A stretch of DNA of 64,000 bases from Paralithodes platypus (taxonomy: Eukaryota; Arthropoda; Malacostraca; Decapoda; Lithodidae). The position numbers and the translations under genes are program-made. This document shows positions 1-11,822 of this stretch, piece after piece; positions within the stretch are counted from its first letter, which is position 1; the number at the start of each line of letters is the position of its first letter. Below the pieces are notes generated by a model. It did no database searches. It had not been told where the DNA came from and worked only from the letters and a program-made list of their open reading frames with translations. The DNA lies in contig CM064502.1 in assembly GCA_032716605.1 (NCBI GenBank), positions 38,378,895 to 38,442,894 of the forward strand, read 5' to 3'.

Positions 1-1243
1 TTTCAATATCAATTGTCTTTGCTTCATTTTCAATTATGTTCAATAATTCTTGTAAACCTGATGAAGAAGGAGACAGCAGAACCAAGTCATCGGCATAAGC
101 AATTATGTTGCTAGATCTGTTACCCAACTTGCAGCCTGTACTACTCTCAGATACTTTTTCTATCATGTCATTATGTAAATATTAAATAGAACTGTTGACA
201 GAATACCACCTTGTCTCACTCCATTTTTAATTTTCCAAGGATCTGACACTGCATCTTTATGCTTAGTAGCTACACTTTGATTCCTATATAGGAAATATAA
301 AATATTTACATAAAAAATAGGAATATTTAATTTTAAAAGTTTATGAATAAGCTTAAAATGATTAACTTTATCAAAAGCTTTCTTCAGATCTATAAAAGAG
401 GCATATACATTTGAGCTTAAAGAATTATATCTTAAAATAGTTTCCTTTAAAACTAAGCATGCTGTAGACACTCTAAATCCATGCGGTCTGTCATTAAAAG
501 TCACATACCGTTCAATATGGTATTTTAAACAATACTCAAACAGTTTGAGGAACACTGAGGATGATACAATTAGTCTGTAATTTTCTATATCACTCTGATC
601 TTTGAATGTATCCTTTACTAAAGGTAAAATAACTCCAAAAGTCATTCTTTCAGGCAAGTATCCATGTGTGACAAAATACGAAAAGAGTTTAGCTAATAGC
701 TTCACTAAATATTCAGAACCATGTTTGATATGATTTGAATGTACATTATCGTAACCAATGACATGCTTAAGGTCACTAATTCCTTAACATACATCATTTA
801 TATTAATATTTCCTAATAACTGTCCTTTTCTTACATTTGCATTTAATTTTGTGGTAAGGTACTGGTACTTTAAATTAGATATATTTTGAAATTGTTCGTC
901 ATCAAAGATGCCTTTAAACCTCTGAGAGAATGTATCAGCTATAAGAATTGCTTCACATTCACCTTCTATTTTCATATTAATATAAGATTTATTTTTCTTT
1001 GTCTTCCTCACTTCTTTCCAAAACACGTTATATCTTTTATTCGCCAAAGAATCAGCTAATTTGTCATTTCTAATCTGGTTTTCATTTGTTTTTATATATC
1101 TTAGTGCTTTTTTAAATGCTTTTCTAGTCTCTTTCATATGATCAAGTATATCTCCAGATAAGGGACATCCTATTTTTTTCCATATTAAAAATCTCTCTAG
1201 CAATTTTATACAAGTGGGATACATGATCATTCCAACCAGGTTT
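1..1243 (-). pseudogene. LINE (non-LTR) reverse transcriptase fragment, frameshifted
   Basis: Minus-strand remnant of a non-LTR retrotransposon. The pre-RT region at about 784-1240 contains PGWNDHVSHLYKIAR and FWKEVRK-like motifs. The RT fingers and palm lie at 163-705 (FIDLKKAFDKVNH, NGVRQGGILS), and the catalytic YADD sits in another frame near 85-100. At least two indels break the reading frame, near 1190 (after the KIARE motif) and near 170. The copy leaves the window at the left. At its 5' side it stops where the 16-bp minisatellite begins, in the middle of the protein. It encodes no intact protein now. The clade is uncertain: a CR1/L2-like RT is likely from the RQGGILS type of motif. 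Confidence 0.85.
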
Positions 1244-2393
1244 AATAGGGATAGGTAAGGAGTGGGATGGGTAGGGAGTGGGATAGGTAAGGAGTGGGAT
1301 AGGTAAGAAGTGGGATAGATAGGGAGTTGGATAGGTAAGGAGTGGAATAGGTAAGGAGTGGGATGGGTAAGGAGTGGGAGGGGTAAGGAGTGGGATGGGT
1401 AAGGAGTGGGATAGGTAAGGAGTGGGATAGGTAAGGAGTGGGATAGGTAAGGAGTGGGATAGGTAAGGAGTGGGATAGGTAAGGAGTGGGATGGGTAAGG
1501 AGTGGGATAGGAAAGGAGTGGGATAGGTAAGGAGTGGGATAGGTAAGGAGTGGGATAGGTAAGGAGTGGGATAGGTAAGAAGTGGGATAGGTAAGAAGTG
1601 GGATAGGTAGGGAGTGGGATAGGTAAGGAGTGGGATAGGTAAGGAGTGGGATAGGTAAGGAGTGGGATGGGTAAGGAGTGGGATAGGAAAGGAGTGGGAT
1701 AGGTAAGGAGTGGGATAGGTAAGGAGTGGGATAGGTAAGGAGTGGGATAGGTAAGGAGTGGGATAGGTAAGAAGTGGGATAGGTAAGAAGTGGGATAGGT
1801 AGGGAGTGGGATAGGTAAGGAGTGGGATAGGTAAGGAGTGGGATGGGTAAGAAGTGGGATAGGTAGGGAGTGGGATAGGTAGGGAGTGGGATAGGTAGGG
1901 AGTGGGATAGGTAGGGAGTGGGATAGGTAAGGAGTGGGATAGGTAAGGAGTGGGATGGGTAAGAAGTGAGATAGGTAGGGAGTGGGATAGGTAGGGAGTG
2001 GGATAGGTAAGGAGTGGGATAGGTAAGGAGGGGGATAGTTAAGGTGTGGGATAGGTAGAGAGTGGGATAGGTAGGGAATGGGATAGGATAGGTAAGGAGT
2101 GGGATAGGTAAGGAGTGGGATAGGCAAGGATGGGGATAGGTAAGGAGTGGGATAGGTAAGGAGTGAGACAGGTAGGGAGTGGGATAGGTAAGGAGTGGGA
2201 TAGGTAAGGAGTGGGATAGGTAAGGAGTGAGACAGGTAGGGAGTGGGATAGGTAAGGAGTGGGATAGGTAAGGAGTGGGATAGGTAGGGAGTGGGATAGG
2301 TAGGGAGTGGGATAGGTAGGGAGTGGGATAGGTAGGGAGTGGGATAGGTAAGGAGTGGGATAGGTAGGGAGAGGGATAGGTAAGGAGTGGGAA
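1243..2393. repeat. 16-bp minisatellite, about 72 copies
   Basis: Tandem array of a 16-bp unit, GGGATAGGTAAGGAGT, with point variants (GGGTAAG, GGTAGGG, GGTAAGAAGT). Because 16 is not a multiple of three, all three minus-strand frames read through as Leu/Pro/Tyr/Ser/His-rich repeats with a 16-residue period. The long open frames here are therefore translation artefacts. The array abuts the LINE fragment directly on its left. Confidence 0.97.
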
Positions 2394-2453
2394 GTGTGCC
2401 TTATTGAAGAACATGTGATACCATCATAGACTGCACATTGTACAGTTTATAAG

Positions 2454-2668
2454 TACAATCCGCCTAATAAGTGATGTCTCGGCACCCATTATGTTCTTAT
2501 CAATAATTGGCATCAGCAATATTTACACATTATTTCTCCTTTTTGAGTGAGATATACCAACATGTTCCTACACTTACACACCCTATTCAACATCTGACAG
2601 ACATTAATACAGTCCAGAGGGACCCAAACGTAATGACAGCCGAGACATGACTTATTAGCGCGACCGTA
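2454..2668. mobile_element. MITE family A, copy 1
   Basis: About 215 bp with terminal inverted repeats related to TACAGTCGCGCTAATAAGT, starting and ending in TA. The interior (ATATACCAACATGTTCCTAC and CATCTGACAGACATTAAT motifs) recurs at 19588, 35074, 49264 and 59110. TA ends suggest a Tc1/mariner-type non-autonomous element. It has no coding capacity. Confidence 0.85.
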
Positions 2669-2760
2669 CATGGATAAATACCATACAATCAACATACAAA
2701 CTACACTACAATATTATGCACTGTACTATTATAATTATCAAATAGTAGAGGTAAGTTTTC

Positions 2761-3133
2761 TTAAGGGGAGGCAGACCCTTTGTTTGGTCTATTAATTCAT
2801 GTTTTCATACATGTTTGTAGTTTCCTCCCTAGACCTAAATCAAGCTTAGAATAACACCCCCTAGACCCCCCCTTCAAGATTAATTTGTAAATTTTTCGGT
2901 AGAAAAATGTCGCGGCCAAAGGCCGATTCCTCTTAAAATTGCAGGCTCGCTTTCGCTCGCCAGAAAAAAAATAGACACCTAAATGGCACGAAAGGTCTTA
3001 AAATTGACAACGAAATGGGGTGAATGGTGTTAAAATCGCCAAACTAATGGGCCGAACGTCTTATAATCTCAAAACTAGTGGGGCTAAACATTAGGGAGAA
3101 GGAGGTCCAGAAAAACGGTCTGCCTCCCCTTAA
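2761..3133. mobile_element. TTAA MITE family B, copy 1
   Basis: Bounded by TTAA on both sides, with inverted termini TTAAGGGGAGGCAGACC(G/C). The interior carries the family core: CTAGACCTN near one end, a palindromic CGGCC-rich hairpin, and GCTCGCTTTCGCTCGCCAG. The TTAA target preference suggests mobilisation by a piggyBac-type transposase (inference). Confidence 0.85.
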
Positions 3134-3292
3134 TTAGTTTGGCCACACTAATATAAACAAAGTGTATGCAAGTGATTTAGAAGTTACAAACAGCATTCAA
3201 TTCCACAGGGATAAGGGGATGATATACAGTATGTAAGAAGTGGGTCAAATCAGAAAAGGGAATGCCTCAACAAAACACATTTTTAACCCGTA

Positions 3293-3490
3293 CTGTACTG
3301 GCGACGTCTTTTTAATTCCATTCGAGATATATTGAGACGATTTTATAAAGCTTATGAAGAATATATGGTAGCTAGGAGGATGAATTTAGATTGTTTGTAG
3401 CCATATTTGGGGTAGACATCCTTCCTAAGCTGAATAAAATCGTCTAAATATAGCTAAAATCGAAGAAAAAAGAAGTCGCTGGTACAGAAG

Positions 3491-3496
<6 letters not shown>
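3293..3496. mobile_element. TTAACCC-type MITE (family G-like), decayed
   Basis: The left end reads TTAACCCGTACTGTACTGGC. The right end, read inward, is TTTACCCCTTCTGTACCAGC, so the second TTAA has mutated. The same termini occur at 40139-40458. A run of about 26 A residues follows at 3497-3522. Confidence 0.6.
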
Positions 3497-3525
<29 letters not shown>

Positions 3526-3786
3526 ACTATGGAAGGATTTCAGCTTATATAATGTCCTAACGCATTAGCACGGAAGCAATTATATAGAGCATAGCACGAA
3601 GTGAACCCAATTATTTTGAGAATTGATTAGGGGACAATAATTGAATGAGGTATTACGAGCTTCCAGGGAGATGTTTAGGTTAGTTATATTTTGATTTGTT
3701 TACTGTCTTTTTATCTTCTCGATTAGTAATTCAACAAACAAAATTAACTTGAGAAACAGGCTTGTTCCTTGGGAATCGTAGTCTTC

Positions 3787-3948
3787 GGAGAAAGAGGAGG
3801 ACCAGGGTAATCACGAAATTTTTTAATTTCTTCAAAGTTTCGACTTTTTTCTGTTATTGTTTAGATCCTGATGATGACTTAAAGAAAAAAGTCGAAACGT
3901 TGAAGAAATTAAAAAAAATCGTGATTACCCTGGTCCTCCTCTTTCTCC
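3787..3948. repeat. Long near-perfect inverted repeat (hairpin)
   Basis: Two arms of about 65 bp (3787-3851 and 3883-3948) are reverse complements with few mismatches, separated by about 31 bp. The arms carry an AGAAAGAGGAGGACCAGGGT-type segment. A transcript would fold into a long stem. It could be a fold-back MITE. The open frames on both strands here are its two arms. Confidence 0.9.
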
Positions 3949-4311
3949 TAAAACAAAATTCATAGGCACTAATGTGAATGAGTGTATAGATTCCACCCAC
4001 CTTGCTCAATAGCTGACGGTATATCAATGTACACTTACTGTCATTTACAAAACTGCGGCAATTATGCGAAAACATTACCATAACTTGTGGCTTTGTGGTA
4101 AAGTTGGCCAGCTGCATCCACTTGAACATGAATATTCCGCGCAAATAACATCAATCACTGAACTTTATTAAATGATATAGTTTCTCATTAAACTAAACGA
4201 AAAATCTATATATTACTCTACTTGAACGATTTATGCAATCTATTTTTTAATAATTTCACCACAACACCAAACACCTCCAATGAAATTAATGAAAGCATAT
4301 ACTGTATGTGA

Positions 4312-4382
4312 TCCACAAGGATTCGAACCCGGGTTATCACACACAGATTTTTAGACACCTTAACCATTACACCACCAAGACG
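4312..4382 (-). repeat. tRNA-like (SINE-derived) sequence
   Basis: The minus strand shows an A-box-like TGGTGTAATGGTTAAGG and a B-box GGGTTCGAATCC at tRNA-like spacing. The 5' and 3' ends do not form a convincing acceptor stem, so this is better read as a tRNA-derived SINE head than as a functional tRNA. Confidence 0.5.
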
Positions 4383-4947
4383 GTTAAACAAAAGAATAAT
4401 GATGTAAATAAGAGGAAAGATGCCCATTTAGTGCAATGCATTAACTTAAGACGTGCGCACAGAGGGTTTTCTACAAGGTAAGACTGTGCACACCTATGAG
4501 GATTTTGAGACCCATTGCCAATTTCGATAAAAAGTACATCATCGTGTAGGGAATGTTTGCGTGCATCGGCCCATATATATTTGACCCCCCATAAAATGTC
4601 TAGGGGGGGGGGGGAACGGTCCGTAGTTGAAAAGTGTGGAGCGAATGGCACCGCGCGACTAGATTTTCATCGAGCGGCGAGATTTCCCTGCCGAATTTTC
4701 ACGCGCCCAGGGGATAGAAGGAGAGGGAGGAGGGGGAGGGTTACTGCGTATTATCACGTATATCTCCTTTTTAGAGCCGTTTTAGGCTATGTAGAGTATG
4801 TATACGTGTGTAGGCCACCCATATAACAATGAATATGCCTCATAGTGACCAAAAATTGCAATATATAAGGGAATTACAAGATAATTTTTAGGCAGGAATG
4901 AAGATGTGTTGGAAGTTTGGCGGCAATTTATGAGCCGAGAGTGTGGT
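4383..4947. other. No gene seen; GC-rich patch with poly-G run
   Basis: Unassigned sequence. It includes a G run near 4602-4613 and a GC-rich segment (4650-4740) unlike its AT-rich surroundings. The short open frames have no recognisable motif. Confidence 0.4.
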
Positions 4948-5305
4948 TTACGCCATACATATCACTTATATCTTGTACTTAGAGCACTGTCATGCTATAA
5001 TACAGACTTGTACGTATGTAGACGTGCCATATATCAAAATATATACCGCATATAGACCAATTCATGCGATATTTACGCACATTATCAATGAGTTTCTAAG
5101 CGTGAACCAAGGTGTGAGTGGGTTGTGCTGGGAATGAAAGGGGGAGAGGGTGTGTTACGCCATAAATATCACTTATATCTTGTACTTAGACCACAGTCAT
5201 GCTATAATACAGACTTGTACGTATGTAGACGTGCCATATATCAAAATATATACCGCATATAGACCAATTCATGCGATATTTACGCACATTATCAACGAGT
5301 TTCTA
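4948..5305. repeat. Local tandem duplication, period 207 bp
   Basis: The block from TTACGCCATA to the end of GAGTTTCTA is present twice, starting at 4948 and 5155, with only a few mismatches. The second copy is incomplete. Both copies give similar short open frames (YILYLEH and YILYLDH variants), which is a consequence of the duplication. Confidence 0.9.
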
Positions 5306-6360
5306 GCAGACGGAAGCCTGAAAGGGTGGGTGGGGGTGGGTGGGTGGGAGGGAGGCATGCAGGGAGTGAGTGAGTGAGTCGTGGAGAGAGGGAAGGTAGG
5401 CAGGGAGATCTCTAGATAGATAGCCAGCTTTGTGATAATTGTGGAGGCGCCCGAGGCGTATGGATGTCTTGGTATTTTGAACCTTATGTCTACCAGGTGT
5501 CTGGTGTTCGTTGCCACCAAGAGGTCTACAATAACATGAGTCAGGAATGGAGAGAGAGAGAGAGAAACTGAGACATGCGTATGTCGTACGTATAAATGGA
5601 CTTCAGAATTGCATTTTTATGCAAGCAGACATTGCATTTTAGACACATGTGAAGTACCACAGAAACATGTAGGCCATTGACTGTAAATAAAGTACTATAT
5701 TATAGACCAGCAACGAGGGTGGTCAGTAAACACAGGCAGATTGCCTTTTGTGATAGAGAGCTAAATATAGACTGGTGTCTCCTTACACTTGCGAAAGGGT
5801 AGATTGCCACCAGAGAAACGTATACTTATTTATTTCCAAGTAATATGCAATCTAAATGTATATTCAAGACCTACTGCAAGTATTTGTATGACAGTCATGA
5901 CTATGTATAATCCAGTATACGCGCGTAGGAGAGACATAAAAAAGCTGGTTGAGCAATTTTCGACACCCACACAGTTATTATTAATTTTTATTTACAATAT
6001 TATACAATACAAATGTATTTGTGAAGAGTATTTTATGCATTATTGTATTTATACAAATTTTGTTCCCAGGCAGAGCTGCTGTGTCTGAAGCATCAAGGAG
6101 AGGCAAGGGTCACCCCGTGACCGTGTGAAAATGAGTGGAGTCACACTGAGAGGGGCAATTTTGCTGAGTGTTTGGGCAATTTTTGACAGAATAAAGTTAT
6201 ATAATTACTAATTCTTGACCGAGACAAACTTTTATAAACCTTTGGAGGATATAATTGATAATCCCATCAATTTACAAACGTAAATTGGTGGGATAATTAT
6301 TATTTTTTTTTATATTGTCATTTCGATTGTAGACACGAAGTTTTGAGTGATATTTGGTAT
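5306..6360. other. No gene seen
   Basis: Low-complexity G/GA stretches at 5320-5400 and (GA)n near 5552-5566, then AT-rich sequence. A short palindrome around CCCATCAATTTACAAACGTA lies near 6263. Nothing is recognised as coding. Confidence 0.4.
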
Positions 6361-6365
6361 GAGCT

Positions 6366-6440
6366 CATGTGGCATGGTTGGTAAGGTCGCGGACAGGAGA
6401 ACTCAGTGTGGTAGGATAGTGGGATCGAATCTAGAAGGGG
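6366..6440 (+). repeat. tRNA-like (SINE-derived) sequence
   Basis: Plus strand with an A-box-like TGGCATGGTTGGTAAGG and a B-box-like GGGATCGAATC about 50 bp downstream. The acceptor stem is not paired, so it is probably a SINE head rather than a tRNA gene. Confidence 0.4.
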
Positions 6441-6894
6441 GTTATGGGGAAGGTTTTATACCGTCTAGACATTTTTTGATAATTTTTTTTTTTTTACAAG
6501 ATCATGCCATTGTATTCAAACAATATGAAATATTCATAGAATATATCATATTGTAAGAAAACAATGACATGACTTTCTTTATTGTTTTTTTTTATTATCT
6601 TAGTAGGTTTGACAGGATTTATTGAAACATATTTATATTTGTACAATTCATTTGAGGTAAGAAAATAATTATATACACATTACTTAGGCTAATAACAAAC
6701 ATATAAATTGATATACTAAAAAAATAAGGCATATTACATGTAAATCTTGTAAACTTATAAACTAAATAATGAAACATACAATTATATAATGTAAAAGCTA
6801 TATCACAGGGACATCTTTGGAACTTATACATTATATAATATATATGTTACATTATGAGGTAGCGTGATCAATTAGGTCAGGTCAGGTAAGGTAG

Positions 6895-6988
6895 GGCGCA
6901 AGTCCAGGGCAGGGCAGGGCAGGGGGGCGAGTCCAGGGCAGGGCAGGGCAGGGGGTGAGTCCAGGGCAGGGCAGGGCAGGGGGCGACA
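6895..6988. repeat. G-rich minisatellite, about 29-bp units
   Basis: About three units built on GTCCAGGGCAGGGCAGGGCA, starting at 6902, 6931 and 6959. It directly follows the stop codon of the piggyBac transposase (minus strand) and probably lies in the element's 3' flank. Confidence 0.85.
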
Positions 6989-6989
6989 C

Positions 6990-9655
6990 TCAGTAATTCT
7001 TGAAGGTGTGGTAGTCCCTGAAGCAGTCACCCAGGCAGAGTGGAACTTTGCACTCGGCGCACATTGAGGCGACTCTTTTGGTGACATGGGGTTTCCTGAC
7101 ACTGGAGCTGCAGACGGTGCACTGCACCTGCCTGTGACGAGTGCCAATCAGCTCGGTGTTGGTTAGGTAGTGTCTTTGGACACCCACCTGGACTCGGTCA
7201 GGAACGTGATCCCCACGCCATGCCGTACATCTGTGAGTGGTGGTGCCATACTTCTCCAGGAGTTGGTATGAGACGTTGTAGACGAACTCCCGGAATTTCA
7301 GCTTCTGGTTTGGGGACATATCCTTCTTCACCAACCACAAGCTGTAGGCGTTGAGCATTGTGATATCAACTAGGTGGAGGAAGAGCTTGTGATACCACTT
7401 CAGTCTTCCTCAGACACTCAACGCCTGACAGCCGACAGTTAGACTTCTCCACCAGGCGCATGTTCTTGGTATAGTCCACTACCATGTCGGGCTTGTAGAT
7501 GGTCTTCCTGGTTCGGTAGTGGATTTTGCCAGAATCCACCTGGGCACCTGTGTGGACGGTGGAAAGCAGGTGGACGTCTCTTTTATCCTTCCACTTCAGG
7601 GCTATCACTTTCCCACACTTCTCGAGCTGCTTATATTTCTGCCCCTTTCGTCGCCTTCTTCGCACATGCCTCTCGCGGTGTTCCTGGGCCAGGTCGTCTT
7701 CTGAAGGTGCGTCACTGGAGGAGGCATCTGTAAGAGGAATGACATTACCGGTGAACTTAGGCATAAACTTTCTTGTCTTTCTGACAGTCCCACATGACCC
7801 CGTTTGGTTGTCATGAAGAAACTGGCAGAGAGCAGGAGAAGTATACCAGTTGTCAGTGTAGATGATGTGGCCTTTGCCCAGGTAAGGTGCCAACATTTTC
7901 CTGACGATGGCACCTGACATGCCCATGGGGTCATTGGCAGCGGCTTTCGGTATGTCAATGTCAGTGCCTGTATACACGATCATGTCAAGCACTATTCCAG
8001 TTTCACAGTCACACAAAACGAAGAGCTTGATTCCGAACCTATGCCTTTTCAAGGGGATATACTGCTTGAAAACAAGACGTCCTTTGAAGAGCACGAGCGA
8101 CTCATCAATCACCAAATTGAGGAAGGGGTAAAAGTATTTCCTATACCTCTCCAACAACATGGTGAACACATCCCGAACATTCCATATCCTGTTAATCCTG
8201 TTAGGATTGTCGTTGTCTGCAAAGTGCATAAATCTTAGCAGCAACAAAAATCTGTCACGAGTCATGAACTTATTGAAAGTTGGGGTGGCGATGAGAGGGT
8301 CGTGCTTCCAATAGTGTTGCAACACATGCTTCTTGATCAGAGGCATGAGGAACAACAAGGCAAAGAACGTCATAAATTCTTCCACAGTCGTATCCACCCA
8401 GCCTCGTATTCTCGCTTTTGGAGAAAGGACGTCCAATCTGCCAAACACCCACCTGTAGTAGGCGTTTGTTTGGGCAACGATGTAAGTCATTACCTCCATA
8501 TCGAAAAAAGCGAGGAAGAAGTCGCTTTCGTTCGCTTGATCGTCACAGGGCCAGTCGTCAGTTGTTCCTGACGTCCCAGGATTGAACTGGGGCACGTCAG
8601 GTACAAAATTGACCCCGTCAGACCAATCGAACGAAGGCAGCCCAGGGATCGGAATGTCGTCCGAGTCTCCTCGAGCGTCTGAAATCTTGCTTCCATGGTC
8701 GCGATACAGCACTGCATCATCATCACCCTCCTCTTCACTTGACAGACGATGCCCTTCCTCATTCTCGTCACCGACATCGGACTCACTCCCACTGTCCACT
8801 CCCAAATCCCCCCACCCTTGGTCCCGTGCTAGGGCTTCGTCGTCGAAACCCGGGCTGCCAATGCCCTGCGAATCACGATCAAACAGCAGGGCGGCATACT
8901 TTGATGGTGTCCGAGTTTTCCAGGTCATTTTAGCACGTGCGGGAGTCTTATGGACAGGGACAGAAGAGGCGGTGGCAGGGGCGGTGGCAGGGGCGGCGGC
9001 AGGGTCAGCAGTGGTGCGTGGTCTTGTGGCCCTGGAGGCAGGCAAGATGATGGTGGTGCCTGTCGCCCTTCTCTCTGTTCCTTGGGCAGGGGCGGCAGGG
9101 GCAGCAGGAGCAGCAGGGCCAGCAGTGGCTTTCCCTCTCCCTTTCCCCTTCCCCTTCCCCTTCCCTTTTCCTTGGGCAGGGGCAGCAGGGGCGGCAGGGG
9201 CAGCAGGGGTGGCAGGGGCAGCAGGGCAGCAGGGGCAGGGGCAGGGCGGCTGGTGGTGGTGGTGGTGGTGGTGGTAGGGTCACTGTGGCTGGCGTACGGG
9301 TTCTCTTCCCTACGCCCGTGCCTTTAATTTTTCCTGCCCTAGGGCGGCATCCTGCGTCGCTGGTACCGGTGGCAGGGGTGGCAGTGGTGGCAGTGGTGGT
9401 GGTAGTGGTTGTTGCAGTGGCCTGGGTCGTGGTGGCAGTGTCCCGAAACACCAATGACCTCTGTACCTTTGCCGTGCTTGCACGTGTTTTTCGTGCTTTG
9501 GGTGCTGGTCTTTCGTCCTCAGAGCTGTAGGGCATGTCATACTGGTAGCTAGGGTCTTTAGCAGCCACCCTCTGCCTTCCACGGCGGCTAACACCACCAG
9601 AAGGAGGGCTGGTTGTGTCATCAGGGAGCGAGCGTGAGGGACGTGTGGGCTCCAT
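6990..9655 (-). pseudogene. piggyBac-family transposase, frameshifted (element PB1)
   Basis: DDE-type cut-and-paste transposase of the piggyBac superfamily. The best start is the ATG at 9653-9655 (MEPTRPSRSLPDDTT). An acidic and Pro/Ala/Gly-Lys repeat-rich N-terminus follows, then the catalytic core: IDESLVLFKG (first Asp at about 8104-8106), IIYTDNWYTSPAL (second Asp) and WKDKRDVHLLSTVH (third Asp). The C-terminus is a Cys-rich zinc-binding domain (CTVCSSS...CAECKVPLC...DYHTFKNY). Two frame breaks are visible. One lies in the GGCAGG-repeat region near 9225-9245, where the upstream frame meets a stop. The other is a 1-nt shift near 7399-7408, between VECLRK and KWYHKLFLHLVD. The catalytic Asp residues are retained, so inactivation looks recent. 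The protein is diverged from that of the element at 29150-33600. Confidence 0.9.
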
Positions 9656-9879
9656 GACTAGTGCTTGGTTAATGGCGCGGTGGTGCTTGCACGAGTGCGG
9701 GGCGAGCGTTTGACGGGATAATGTCGCGAGTTCACATTTAGTACTATACCCACACCAATTTTCAGCCGCCTGGCTATAAACGCGCGGTTTTGGTACACGT
9801 TCAAAAGCTCTGCTCTTAAGAGTCTTCCCGCAGTCCGCCGGGGGAACTCTTAAGAGTCTCCCAGCCGCTCCCGGGTTAA
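9656..9879. mobile_element. Right terminus of piggyBac element PB1
   Basis: Untranslated 5' region and terminus of the element encoding the transposase to its left. It ends in CCCGGGTTAA at 9870-9879. The palindromic motif CTCTTAAGAGTC occurs twice as a subterminal repeat (9813-9824 and 9847-9858). The terminal TTAA (9876-9879) is shared with the next MITE. No matching left terminus was found to the left of 6890, so that end is lost, decayed or unrecognised. Confidence 0.65.
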
Positions 9880-10185
9880 GGGGAGGCAGACCGTTTTTCT
9901 GGACCCCCTTCTCCCTAATGTTTAGCCCCACTAGTTTTTATATTATAAAACGTTCGGCCCATTAGTTTGGCGATTTTAACACCTTTCGCTCCATTTCGTA
10001 GTCAATTTTTAAGACCTTTCGTGACATTTAGGTGTCTATTTTTTCCTGGCGAGCGATAGCGAGCCTGCAATTTTAAGAGGTCTAGGGGTTGTTTTTCTAA
10101 GCTTGATGGAGGTCTAGGGAAGAAACTAAACAAATATATGAATACATGAATTAATAGGCCAAACAAACGGTCTGCCTCCCCTTAA
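9876..10185. mobile_element. TTAA MITE family B, copy 2 (reverse orientation)
   Basis: Termini are TTAAGGGGAGGCAGACCG at 9876 and its inverted match CGGTCTGCCTCCCCTTAA ending at 10185. Core motifs match the copy at 2761-3133. It abuts the piggyBac terminus with a single shared TTAA. Confidence 0.88.
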
Positions 10186-10794
10186 ATTGAAATAGTTCCT
10201 ACGAGTATAAGAAATTCTTCCTAGATTACATAAATCGTCTAATAGCTGCCATAAAACAGAAGGGAAAAGGATCCTCCAATACCAAAAGGGTTAGTTTGTG
10301 CACATTTGGGTAAGTGTGTGTGTAAATTTATGTGAATGATGTCGGTGTGAGTGTTGTAGGCAATGAGTGGTCAATAAATAATATAGTTAACGTTAAAAAT
10401 GAATTTCTTTATTAATCTAAACCATAGAAAACTTTTAATTATTGGGTGACCACAATAAATTACAAAGCAGTTATATAATATTCCAACCTTCAATTTATCT
10501 TTTCTTCATATTATTTGACATATAGCCTATTAGTTGAATAAATATAAAATAAAATTATTTAAGCATTTCCGTCATGAATAGTCAAGTAAAGAGAGTAATT
10601 GTATTTTCAATGATAACTAGAAGATGATTTAGTAAAAATTCTCAGTAAATGTCGTCATAGTTTTTCTTGCAGTGGTAGCGATCAGTCACGTTTGGTAAGT
10701 ATGCATTTTAAGCACTCCTAAGTGGTGTTATTTAACTGTTATATTACATATTACTGTTGATCAGTATGGACTTCCACCGGTTGGTGGAGGTAAC
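10186..10794. other. No gene seen; AT-rich
   Basis: AT-rich DNA with no recognisable coding sequence. The segment GGTTGGTGGAGGTAAC at 10779-10794 matches the satellite S unit that resumes after the TTAA element, so satellite sequence begins here. Confidence 0.4.
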
Positions 10795-11705
10795 TTAAGG
10801 GGAGCGTCCGGGAGCGTCAGGCTTTTACTCTAGAACGTGTCAGTGGATTTTGTCTGTATTTCATAAGATTTTGTACACGTATAGGGGACCTAACAACTAA
10901 GAAATTTCCAAAATTTTAATTCTCTAGGACAATTATTTTTTGAGTTAGGTGTGTAAATTTATGACTTTTTGTAAAATCAAAATCTCATTTAAATGTTGTT
11001 GCTTGATTGTTTTAATGCATTGGGGGTACTAATAATAGGTGTAGTTTCAATTGTACGTTGATACTTTTTTCCATTTTGTATCTAATTGTAGAATTAGGGC
11101 ATTTACAATTAGGTACAAATTAGGTGACAAATGTCTCGGGGTGCTGTGTCGAAATGGGAAAGAAATAAAAACAAATGGCGACGTGGAGTTGTAGAGAATG
11201 TCATGCCCTTTCCAATGACACCAGAAACATTGTTGTAGCATGTTTGGTTACGTCAGAACTGCGCCGACAAGTGAACTTTCTTACGTGAGGTACTAAGGCA
11301 CGAGAGCTGTTGCAAGCCAGCCGGCCAGCCGCACCCTACCTCTCTCGCGGCTTGGACCACACTGCTCTTTCTCCTCCACCACCACCACACCCTTCGTTGT
11401 TACCCGGGTTGAGTACCAGATACTGTTAGGCAAAATATCTAAGAACGTCATATTTTCACCAAAAATTCATGGTTTTATTTTTTATTTTTTGCAGATCCGA
11501 AACCCATAATGCATTTTCTACGCGTCTGCGTGACCCGCGACCCGCGGAAACTTTAAACTAGCCCAGAAATAACATGCTTCCAGACGGAATATTGCCTCAG
11601 GATTTTAACTGAAGACAGAGGGATGGGTGATGATGCCATATATCGGGTTGCGCAATATTGCCGTTTTGAGCACTATTACGAGTATGAGCCGGACGCTCAC
11701 CTTAA
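10795..11705. mobile_element. TTAA element J, about 0.9 kb, non-autonomous
   Basis: Ends read TTAAGGGGAGCGTCCGG (10795) and, inward from the other side, TTAAGGTGAGCGTCCGG (11705). TTAA flanks both ends. It splits a satellite S unit: GGTGGAGGTAAC lies on the left and TTCATTCAGGTTC continues on the right. No transposase motif is visible inside. Confidence 0.8.
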
Positions 11706-11822
11706 TTCATTCAGGTTCCGGGGTAGTTTAAAGTGAGACCTTCCTTAGGCTTAAGGCCCCATTAATTACTCCTTCCATTCATCTATCCATAGCCTATGAT
11801 AGCGCAGTTATGTGGGGAGATT
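11706..11822. repeat. Satellite S unit, 3' part
   Basis: Matches the units at 15111 onward (GGCCCCATTAATTACTCCTT and CTATGATAGCGCAGTT motifs). It is separated from the rest of the array by the LINE at 11823-15110, indicating that the LINE landed in the array. Confidence 0.75.

Noticed and set aside
784..2414. Two long Pro/Tyr/Leu/Ser/His-rich open frames on the minus strand
   Set aside because: They are the 16-bp minisatellite read in two frames. Only the C-terminal portion of one (about 784-1200) is real LINE sequence.
7519..9530. Plus-strand open frames across the PB1 transposase
   Set aside because: Antisense shadows of the transposase coding sequence and of its GGCAGG repeats.
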